This document shows, piece after piece, positions 40,575-47,334 of a stretch of DNA of 47,334 nucleotides. The DNA comes from an uncultured Candidatus Melainabacteria bacterium (GTDB lineage Bacteria; Cyanobacteriota; Vampirovibrionia; Gastranaerophilales; Gastranaerophilaceae). The position numbers and the translations under genes are program-made. Location of the stretch: contig CAMDYM010000009.1 in NCBI GenBank assembly GCA_945910425.1, forward strand, positions 1 through 47,334, given 5' to 3'. Below the pieces are notes generated by a model, which had not been told where the DNA came from, ran no database searches, and saw only the letters and a list, made by a program, of their open reading frames with translations. Every line of letters starts with the position of its first letter. Within the stretch, counting starts at the first letter, position 1.

Positions 40575-41831
40575 ATGCGAAATGTTGAATTATTGATGCC
40601 TGCGGGCAATTTGGAAAAGTTAAAATATGCCGTAAAATACGGTGCTGATGCAGTGTACCTTGGCGTTGTGGATTTTAGTTTAAGGGCGATGAGAAAAGGT
40701 GAAATTATTACTTTGGAAAACCTTAAACGAGCTGTTGATTTAGCGCATGAACTTGGTGCAAAGGCTTATATGACGCTAAATATTTTTGCGTTTAACAGTG
40801 ATATAAAGCATCTTGAAGGGTACATGGAAATAATAAAAGATGCTAATCCTGATGCAATATTAGTCAGTGATTTTGGAATTTTGCGCTTGTTGAGAAAATA
40901 TATGCCTGATACTGAAATCCATGTCAGTACACAAACAAATATTTTAAATTACGAATGCGTAAAATTTTGGCAGGATATGGGAGCTACTCGTGTTGTTTTG
41001 GCGCGCGAACTTTCAATTCCAGAAATTGCAGAGATTAAACGTCAGGTTCCCGATATGGAAGTTGAATGTTTTATACATGGTTCTCAGTGTGTGTCATTTT
41101 CAGGAAGATGTTTGTTAAGTGATTATTTTACAAACGGAGAAAGAAAGGCAAATTCCGGGAACTGTTCTCAACCTTGCCGCTGGAGTTACAAGCTTGTGGA
41201 AGAAACCCGTCCGGGGCAGTATTATGAAATAAATCAAGACGAAAGAGGTTCGCATATTTTGAGTCCGAAGGATTTATGCCTTGTAAAACATTTAAAAGAC
41301 ATGATTGATGCCGGGGTGGATTCATTCAAGGTTGAAGGACGTACAAAGAGTTTGTATTATGTTTCTGCTGTTGCAAAGACTTATAGAAACGCGATTGATG
41401 AGATTTTAAAAAATCCTGATGCTGATATGGAAAAATATTTCATTGAACTTAAAAAAGTCGGTAATCGCGGTTATACAACAGGTTTTGCACTTGGCGATAA
41501 TAACTGTGACAGCTACAGCTATGATATTTCAAAAGGGTTGGCGGGTGCTGATTTCCTTTTTGAGTTCCATGATAAAAAAGTTGATTTTGAAAGCGGAGAT
41601 AATTTATATTTTGTAAAAGTTAAAAACAAAGTTCTTTTAGGGGATGAGGTTGAAATTATCACTCCAAGCGAACAGTTTATAACAAAAATTACGGGAATTA
41701 TTGACGAAAAAGGCGAGGTTCAGGATTTGGCAAACACAAATGCCGATGTTTATTTAAAGTTTGAAAAAGAACCTGTAGAGTTTGATGTTGCAATTGCAAG
41801 AACTGTGGGAGTGAAAGAACATGTTTCTTAA
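40575..41831 (+). CDS. U32 family peptidase-like protein (TrhP-type)
   Basis: 418 residues of the U32 family; some members (TrhP/YegQ) hydroxylate uridine 34 of tRNA. MRNVELLMPAGNLEKLKYAV begins the fold; IHGSQCVSFSGRCLLSDYF, NSGNCSQPCRWSYK and SPKDLCLVKHL carry the conserved Cys residues (presumed iron-sulfur ligands). It starts without a Shine-Dalgarno box. The stop overlaps the YqeG gene by 11 bases, so translation is coupled. The enzyme reaction is inferred by family. Confidence 0.88.
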   Translation: MRNVELLMPAGNLEKLKYAVKYGADAVYLGVVDFSLRAMRKGEIITLENLKRAVDLAHELGAKAYMTLNIFAFNSDIKHLEGYMEIIKDANPDAILVSDFGILRLLRKYMPDTEIHVSTQTNILNYECVKFWQDMGATRVVLARELSIPEIAEIKRQVPDMEVECFIHGSQCVSFSGRCLLSDYFTNGERKANSGNCSQPCRWSYKLVEETRPGQYYEINQDERGSHILSPKDLCLVKHLKDMIDAGVDSFKVEGRTKSLYYVSAVAKTYRNAIDEILKNPDADMEKYFIELKKVGNRGYTTGFALGDNNCDSYSYDISKGLAGADFLFEFHDKKVDFESGDNLYFVKVKNKVLLGDEVEIITPSEQFITKITGIIDEKGEVQDLANTNADVYLKFEKEPVEFDVAIARTVGVKEHVS

Positions 41832-42300
41832 GCCTGATTATAACTTAAAAAGAATTTTTGATATTGATTTAGCCGAGTTGAAAAATAATGGTATAAAAGC
41901 TATGCTTTTTGATTTAGATAGTACACTTATGGCGTCAAAATCGGGCGTTTATTCACCGGAAATTGTTGAATGGCTAAATATTGTTCGTAAATATTTTTTC
42001 ATTGCGGTTGTGTCTAACAATAAAAACCCTGATTATATTAAAAAAGTTGAAGAAATTTCGGATTTTCCGCTGTTATTTAATGCTTGTAAGCCAAAGACGG
42101 CTTGTGTTCGCAAATTTTTAAATGAACATGGTTTAAATGAAAAAGAATGTGTCTTGGTTGGTGACAGACCTTTAACAGATGTCTTATGCGGTAAAAACCT
42201 TGGCTGTAAGACAATTCTTGTGGATTCAATAACTGCTGACACAGAAGCTTGGATTGTTCGATTTGTAAGAGCTTTGGAAAGATTAACAATTCGTCCTTAG
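41821..42300 (+). CDS. YqeG-family HAD phosphatase
   Basis: HAD subfamily IIIA phosphatase of 159 residues. LFDLDSTLMASKSG supplies the nucleophile Asp and general acid, VVSNNKN the second motif, KPKTACVRKFL the Lys, and LVGDRPLTDVLCGKN the metal Asp residues. Its substrate is not known; YqeG homologues are often near ribosome-assembly genes. It overlaps the U32 gene. Confidence 0.9.
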   Translation: MFLKPDYNLKRIFDIDLAELKNNGIKAMLFDLDSTLMASKSGVYSPEIVEWLNIVRKYFFIAVVSNNKNPDYIKKVEEISDFPLLFNACKPKTACVRKFLNEHGLNEKECVLVGDRPLTDVLCGKNLGCKTILVDSITADTEAWIVRFVRALERLTIRP

Positions 42301-42550
42301 ATTTACATCAATGGATTGAACTTTTTGCCTTGTGGTAAACTGTTACAAAATATTAAACAAATCAAATGCTTATTATATCTGTTGTTTAGGCTAATTTATG
42401 TTAATATTTACCCTCCGGTTTGCTTTTTTGCCTTAATTTGAAGATTATGTTATGATTATGTATGGATTATCAGTTATTAAAATTACATTAAATGACTGAT
42501 ACTTAAACATAAGAGCTTTAATATAATGTTAATATAACAAGACTTAACAG
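42301..42550. other. Gap upstream of the pilus genes
   Basis: No gene is seen. It holds a TATCAGT/ACTGATA inverted repeat (42468-42474 and 42495-42501) and AT-rich sequence expected to contain the promoter of the pilP-like/pilQ/pilB unit; no clear -35/-10 pair was found. Confidence 0.4.
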
Positions 42551-43333
42551 ATGGGAAAAGACATGGGTAGTGATTACTATAGTATGGAAAAATTAACGAA
42601 CAGAGAATCAAAGCTTGGGGGCTTAAAAGCGATTTTAGTCGTACTTTGTGCAGTTTTTGTCGTATGTGCTATAACTGCGGGATGCGCGAAAAAGGAAGAA
42701 GAAGTTGCTCAAGAGCCAACTCCGGCACCTGTTGAAACCACTCAAGCCGAGGTAAAGGTTCCTGAGGAAACATCAGTTGACTTAGATGTGGATTCAAATC
42801 AGGCAAGTAAAATGATTTCTTATGATGTAACTTCTATCGGAAGAGCCGATCCGTTTATGCCTTCAGGGGAAATAGAAGCTTTTGAATATGCTAAAAGATC
42901 TGCTTACGCGGAAGCTAATGCGTACAATTCTAAAATTGCCCAGATTGAGAAACTGAAAAATGTATCATACAGAGAAGCTGATGACATAAGTCCTTATAGC
43001 TTTAATCTTCCTGTGCCGCCAACATCTTTGGCGTCATCAGAAGCAGCAGCAGCCAAGATTACAAGAACAAAAGTTGTAGGTATTATGTATAATAAAACAA
43101 GTCCGTCTGCGATTATAAATGTTGATGATAAAGATTATCTTGTTAGACAAGGTGATAAAATTATCGGTCAGGAATATAAAGTTATGGAAATTAATCCTTC
43201 GTGGATTACGGTCAATATGGGATCAAATGTTTATTCTGCAAGTATTGGGGAATTATTCTCAAAAGCAGATTTGGATAAATCCCAAAATGACTTGTATAAT
43301 TTAAGAAACAGATTTGGTGGTAGAAAAGGTTAA
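42551..43333 (+). CDS. PilP-like pilus assembly protein
   Basis: Probable inner membrane-linked partner of the PilQ secretin. 260 residues from 42551; an ATG at 42563, preceded by GGGA, is an equally good start. An N-terminal anchor (AILVVLCAVFVVCAITAGC) ends in a possible lipobox Cys. Then a Pro/Glu-rich linker, SIGRADPFMP (the R-DPF motif of PilP), and a small domain VRQGDKIIGQEYKVMEINPS with WITV, like PilP and GspC. The next gene is pilQ after 30 bases. Confidence 0.75.
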   Translation: MGKDMGSDYYSMEKLTNRESKLGGLKAILVVLCAVFVVCAITAGCAKKEEEVAQEPTPAPVETTQAEVKVPEETSVDLDVDSNQASKMISYDVTSIGRADPFMPSGEIEAFEYAKRSAYAEANAYNSKIAQIEKLKNVSYREADDISPYSFNLPVPPTSLASSEAAAAKITRTKVVGIMYNKTSPSAIINVDDKDYLVRQGDKIIGQEYKVMEINPSWITVNMGSNVYSASIGELFSKADLDKSQNDLYNLRNRFGGRKG

Positions 43334-43363
43334 TAAAAAGAAGAACAATAAGCAGGAGCAGAT

Positions 43364-45295
43364 ATGAAAAATAAAATTAGAGAAAAGTTAATTGCAGGTG
43401 TTATGTTATCCGCATTCGTGATAACAAACTCTTTAACTGCAGCAATTGCGATGGAAGATTATTCTAACGGTTATGATGCACCGACGTTAAGAACGGGTGA
43501 ATCTGTATCTGTCGGGTTACATGTTGATGAAGATATTCCAAATGCAGATTCTGTTGTAAACTTAAGTTTAAGAGATGCTGATGTTAAGCAGGTCTTAAGA
43601 ATGTTTGCTGATCAGGCAGGTATGAATATTATCTTTACGCCTGAGGTTGAAGGTCAAATCACTATGGATTTGGTTGATATTCCTTTAAAAGAAGCCTTAG
43701 CTTTAGTTATTAAAACAAATAAATTGTATTACGATATCAAAGCTAATACGTTAGTTATTTCAACAGAAGAAAATGCTTTATCTTTAGTTGATCGTAATCA
43801 GAATATGACAGTTATTCCTGTTAAATATGTTAATGCTGTAGCGATTTCTTCATTCTTAAATAAGAGTATCTTTTCTCCAAAAGGTAAAGGTGCGGTAAGA
43901 CCGGGTATGTCAAAAGGTTTTATTGTTGCAACTAACCCTGCTACAAATGAGCTTATTGTTACAGGTACTGATAAAGATTTAGCGTTGGTTAGAAGAGTTG
44001 TTGAACAATTTGATAAAAAACCGACACTTACAACTTTTAAAGTAAATCACACCACTCCTGCAGAAATGTCAAACCTGATTTGTTCATCATTGTTCCCGTC
44101 AATGAGTGTGCTAGATCCTGATGATTCATCTTCAGGCGGTGCAGCAGGTGTTCCTACAGGTTTTGCATCTGATGACAGTTCAGGCGGTAGTGATGGCGGC
44201 GGAGCTTCAGCAGGTATTGCTGTTGGTGGCGGTAAATTAGCTTGTGCCCTATCTTGGCAGCAAAAAACAGAAGAAACTACAGGAGATGAAGAAACATTCT
44301 CTCTAAGCAGTTTACCTTTATTGAACCTTTCAGTATCATACTTCCCGACATTGGGAACAATCCAGGTTCTAGGAGGTTCTGATTCTCAAATTGAAATGAT
44401 TAGAGATTATATTGCAGCTAACGATAAGAAAGCTCCTCAAGCATTTTTAGAAATTCAAATTATTACATTATCTGAATCAGGTAGTAAAACATTTGATAAT
44501 ACTTGGACTTATATGAGTAAAAACTTCTCATTTAATGCAAGTAAAGGTACAGGTTTTTCTACTCAAAACCCTATATTCCTTTCTGGAAAAGGTTATTATT
44601 CTTATGATAAAGAAAGTTGGGATCCAGAGACAAATAGTTACGAAACAAATGGTTGGGTAGGTAAGAATACTGCCGGAAGTCCGGCTTATCAGTCTTCTCA
44701 CTTACATTATGCAGTAAATTACCTGGTTGAAAACAACAAAGGTCGTGTACTTGCAAACCCGAAAGTTCTTTTAACAAGCGGTCAGACTTCAGTTATCGAT
44801 TTAACATCTGATTATATTTCAAAGATAACTACTCAATATTTGGATAACTCATCAGCAGCCGGTTCATCTCAGGTTCAGCGTGATGTGGAAGTTTCTGATG
44901 ATAACGGTATTAAAGTTACGGTTACTCCGTTTATTAGTCCTGACGGTTATGTAACATTGGATATTGCTCCAAATTATAAAACTATTAAAGAAACCGTTTA
45001 TTCTCAAGGTGAAACTGACCAACAAGATTTGCTTGCAACATTGCTTCAAAGAAGTGACTTAAATCTTAAAGGTATTCGTATCAAAGATGGTGAAACAATG
45101 GTTATCGGCGGTATGATTCAGGAAACTGAAACTAAGTCTGTCAGCAAAATTCCTTTCTTAGGTGATTTACCTGTAATCGGTATGTTCTTCAGAAGTACAC
45201 AAACACAAAAAGGTAAAGAAGAAATGGTTGTTATGATTACGCCGCAAATTGTTGTTGATACCGAAGATGCGGTAGCAGACGATAATATGCTGTAA
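43364..45295 (+). CDS. pilQ: PilQ/GspD-family secretin
   Basis: Outer membrane gate of type IV pili or type II secretion. 643 residues: signal peptide ending AAIAME, STN/secretin-N domain with VNLSLRDADVKQVLRMFADQ, further N domains (IPVKYVNAVAISSFLN), a Gly/Ser-rich stretch about 250-290 (SSGGAAGVPTGF, GGSDGGGASAG), and the conserved C-terminal secretin core VLANPKVLLTSGQTS, VTPFISPDGYVTLDI, IKDGETMVIGGMIQ, KIPFLGDLPVIGMFFRS. No AMIN domain is seen. AGGAGCAG precedes the ATG. pilB follows. Confidence 0.93.
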   Translation: MKNKIREKLIAGVMLSAFVITNSLTAAIAMEDYSNGYDAPTLRTGESVSVGLHVDEDIPNADSVVNLSLRDADVKQVLRMFADQAGMNIIFTPEVEGQITMDLVDIPLKEALALVIKTNKLYYDIKANTLVISTEENALSLVDRNQNMTVIPVKYVNAVAISSFLNKSIFSPKGKGAVRPGMSKGFIVATNPATNELIVTGTDKDLALVRRVVEQFDKKPTLTTFKVNHTTPAEMSNLICSSLFPSMSVLDPDDSSSGGAAGVPTGFASDDSSGGSDGGGASAGIAVGGGKLACALSWQQKTEETTGDEETFSLSSLPLLNLSVSYFPTLGTIQVLGGSDSQIEMIRDYIAANDKKAPQAFLEIQIITLSESGSKTFDNTWTYMSKNFSFNASKGTGFSTQNPIFLSGKGYYSYDKESWDPETNSYETNGWVGKNTAGSPAYQSSHLHYAVNYLVENNKGRVLANPKVLLTSGQTSVIDLTSDYISKITTQYLDNSSAAGSSQVQRDVEVSDDNGIKVTVTPFISPDGYVTLDIAPNYKTIKETVYSQGETDQQDLLATLLQRSDLNLKGIRIKDGETMVIGGMIQETETKSVSKIPFLGDLPVIGMFFRSTQTQKGKEEMVVMITPQIVVDTEDAVADDNML

Positions 45296-45335
45296 TATCA
45301 GACTAAAATAAGAAGAGAAAAGTTTAAGATCATAA

Positions 45336-47334
45336 ATGAACGCACTAATATTAAGATTAAAAAATAGTATTGATAAAAAAATACTCGATAGTATTGATAA
45401 AAATCTAATGGGACAACATAGTTTTGTCCCAATTAGTGTCAAAGATAATTTTCTTTTCGTAGCTGTCGGTAAAAATTCAAATAAAGATGAAATTAATAAT
45501 ATTTTAAAGAAAACTTTTTCATATTCAATTAAGTTCATGCTTGTTGGAGATGATGATTTAAAAGAGTTGTTGGCATCTTTATTACCGCAATCAAGTCTTC
45601 CTAAAGAAACGGTATCAGCTGATACAAAGGCTCAAGACGCTCAATCAGGCGAAAAAGTCGTTGGGAAACTTGGTGAAATCCTTATCAAAAAAGGCTTGGT
45701 TTCAGAAGTTGATTTGATGAAAGCGTTAGCCGCCGCTAAACGAAGCGGAACTCCTATCGGTTCTCAACTTTTTGAAATGGGCTTGATTTCTTTAGACGAT
45801 TTAAAGTCTGTTCTTCATGATCAGTCAGGTTATGATTTGGTAACTGCAAATCAATTGGTTGATCAGAAGAAGTATGTAAATATTTTGCCTGAAGATTTTA
45901 TTCGTGCAAATTCTGTTATTCCGATTTCATCTGACGGTAAAACTCTTGTTTTGGGGGTTGTTAAACCTATAAAAATGGATGTTTTAAAAGAAATCATCTA
46001 TTTAACAGGTTTAAGTCCTAAGCAGTTATTGATGACTCACTATGAGTTTCAAAACTCTTTAAATACTTTCTTCTCAGCTCAGAGAAAGCAAACAGAAGAA
46101 ATTATTGAACAAATTAAAACCGAAACAATAGATTCAGAAGAAGAAGCTACTCTTTGGGAACAGGTTGACGCGGAGCTTCAGGATTCAACAGGTTCGGTTG
46201 CAAAATTTGTTAACCAAATCATTACAAACGGTATTGATAATAGGGTTTCCGATATTCACATTGAACCGCGATTATCAGGATATATCGTAAGATACAGAAA
46301 AGACGGTATGTTACAAAAAGTTCTTGATGTTCCTGCAAAAGTTGAAACATCAGTAATTGCACGTTTCAAGGTTATGGCAAGAATGAACATTGCAGAAAAC
46401 AGACGTCCTCAGGATGGTACCTTCTCAATTTCTTATAAAGATTGTTCATATGACTTCCGTATTAACACACTTCCTGTTTCAGGCAAGGAAAAGGTCTGTA
46501 TCCGTATCTTGGCGCCTGCTGTTTCTCTTGCATCTAACGATAAAGAAATTAAGATTGTCGGAGCTAACGAGCGTGATATTCAAAAACTTAAACAAATGGT
46601 ATCCTGCCCGAACGGTATTATCTTAACCTCAGGTCCTACAGGTTCAGGTAAAACAACTACTTTGTATTCAATCCTGAAAAGTTTGAACGATGAATCCGTA
46701 AATATTACAACAATTGAGGACCCGATAGAAATTAAATTAGAAGGTATTAACCAATCGCAAATTAACGCGAAAGCAGGTATTACGTTTGCTTCTTGTATGC
46801 GTGCTATCTTACGTCAGGACCCTGACATCATTCTGGTCGGTGAAATTCGTGACTACGAAACTTTGGAAATCGCAATTTCTGCTGCATTAACAGGTCACTT
46901 AGTATTAAGTACCGTCCATACTAACTCAGCAGCTGCAACTGTTACCCGTATGATTGAAATGGGTGCGAAAGACTATTTGGTATCTTCAACTTTATCAGGC
47001 GTAATTGCTCAACGTCTTGTAAGAAGACTTTGTGATGATTGTAAGGAAGAATATTATCCTACACGTGAAGAAGCTGCAATGATTACTACTGATCCTGAAG
47101 AAATTGAACAGCTTACAAAAACTCCGATTTATAGGGCTAAAGGTTGTAACAAATGCGGATTCCAAGGGTATAAAGGCCGTCTTGGTGTATACGAAATCAT
47201 GCAGATAACAAAAGAAATTAAAAAACTTATTGCACAAGGTGCTCACGATTTGGAAATTGAAGAAAGTGCCGTTGCAAACGGAATGACAACATTAAACAGA
47301 TCATGTTATGGTCATATCTTAAAAGGCTGGACTA
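45336..47334 (+). CDS. PilB/GspE-type pilus assembly ATPase (cut by window end)
   Basis: Extension or secretion ATPase. 666 codons visible, no stop before 47334. It begins MNALILRLKNSIDKKILDSI, carries an N-terminal GspE domain (KLGEILIKKGLV, SGTPIGSQLFEMGLISLDDL), and the ATPase core: ASDIHIEP-like VSDIHIEPR, Walker A SGPTGSGKTTT near residue 435, Walker B ILVGEIRD, STVHTN, and a Cys4 zinc motif CDDCKEEY with CNKCG. PilQ precedes it by 40 bases. PilB vs GspE cannot be decided alone. Confidence 0.9.
   Translation, partial: MNALILRLKNSIDKKILDSIDKNLMGQHSFVPISVKDNFLFVAVGKNSNKDEINNILKKTFSYSIKFMLVGDDDLKELLASLLPQSSLPKETVSADTKAQDAQSGEKVVGKLGEILIKKGLVSEVDLMKALAAAKRSGTPIGSQLFEMGLISLDDLKSVLHDQSGYDLVTANQLVDQKKYVNILPEDFIRANSVIPISSDGKTLVLGVVKPIKMDVLKEIIYLTGLSPKQLLMTHYEFQNSLNTFFSAQRKQTEEIIEQIKTETIDSEEEATLWEQVDAELQDSTGSVAKFVNQIITNGIDNRVSDIHIEPRLSGYIVRYRKDGMLQKVLDVPAKVETSVIARFKVMARMNIAENRRPQDGTFSISYKDCSYDFRINTLPVSGKEKVCIRILAPAVSLASNDKEIKIVGANERDIQKLKQMVSCPNGIILTSGPTGSGKTTTLYSILKSLNDESVNITTIEDPIEIKLEGINQSQINAKAGITFASCMRAILRQDPDIILVGEIRDYETLEIAISAALTGHLVLSTVHTNSAAATVTRMIEMGAKDYLVSSTLSGVIAQRLVRRLCDDCKEEYYPTREEAAMITTDPEEIEQLTKTPIYRAKGCNKCGFQGYKGRLGVYEIMQITKEIKKLIAQGAHDLEIEESAVANGMTTLNRSCYGHILKGWT

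Noticed and set aside
45167-45538. Leftward 123-residue frame across the pilQ-pilB junction
   Set aside because: It is antisense to the well-supported end of PilQ and the start of the ATPase gene.

Overview
The window is low-GC bacterial chromosome with a Gram-negative, largely housekeeping gene set: two TolC-type outer membrane proteins, a MacA/MacB exporter, an outer membrane secretin, and a full MinC-MinD-MinE system. The organism also has several prepilin-like proteins whose N-termini carry the FTLAEVLITLGIIGVVAAMT block. That block, together with several lineage-restricted unknown proteins, made me think of the non-photosynthetic relatives of cyanobacteria (Melainabacteria/Vampirovibrionia, Gastranaerophilales-like). 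This assignment rests on recall and gene content, not on a database search.

Layout. 1-9.6 kb: start of fusA (leftward), an M20 peptidase, a divergent GH77 glucanotransferase, an acyl-CoA-synthetase-like enzyme, tRNA-Pro(CGG), a TolC-type channel, PnuC, an unknown membrane-associated protein and an O6-alkylguanine DNA repair protein. 9.6-19.9 kb: a prepilin gene with a divergent small HTH-like gene, the rpmH-rnpA block with an unknown follower, proC, a leftward TolC-MacA-ATPase-MacB exporter operon, then a second prepilin gene with a divergent XRE regulator, and a GlcF-like iron-sulfur protein. 20-25 kb: rightward thioredoxin-like/CcdA pair, ribH, murQ, gpsA and ricT. 25-28 kb: leftward minC-minD-minE and an unknown gene. 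28-36 kb: rightward NrtR-like Nudix gene, secG, tcdA, an SDR, efp, accB, accC, a REP-associated tyrosine transposase (RAYT), folC, rpmI and rplT. 36-47.3 kb: a third prepilin, an unknown gene, a LysM-GH24 lysozyme, a MATE transporter, a 44-residue membrane peptide, a U32 protein, a YqeG-type phosphatase, and a type IV pilus/type II secretion block (PilP-like, PilQ secretin, PilB-like ATPase running off the end).

How parts work together. The pilus or pseudopilus machine at the right end probably uses prepilins like the three encoded in this window. Two of these are divergent from a small HTH or HTH-like gene and share one control design: a good sigma70 promoter with a TTCA/TGAA palindrome placed directly after the -10 box. 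The accB/accC, fabG-like and AMP-binding genes belong to lipid metabolism. murQ, the Min genes, the lysozyme and gpsA concern the envelope.

The most unusual content is mobile palindromic DNA. A RAYT gene is flanked by GTAG-plus-hairpin REP elements. One element lies inside the transposase reading frame, and part of it together with flanking sequence has been amplified into four in-frame 48-bp repeats. A different C-rich palindrome appears to sit in frame inside folC, and a nested 109-bp palindromic element lies between ricT and minE. Further REP copies lie at 12.7 and 24.9 kb.
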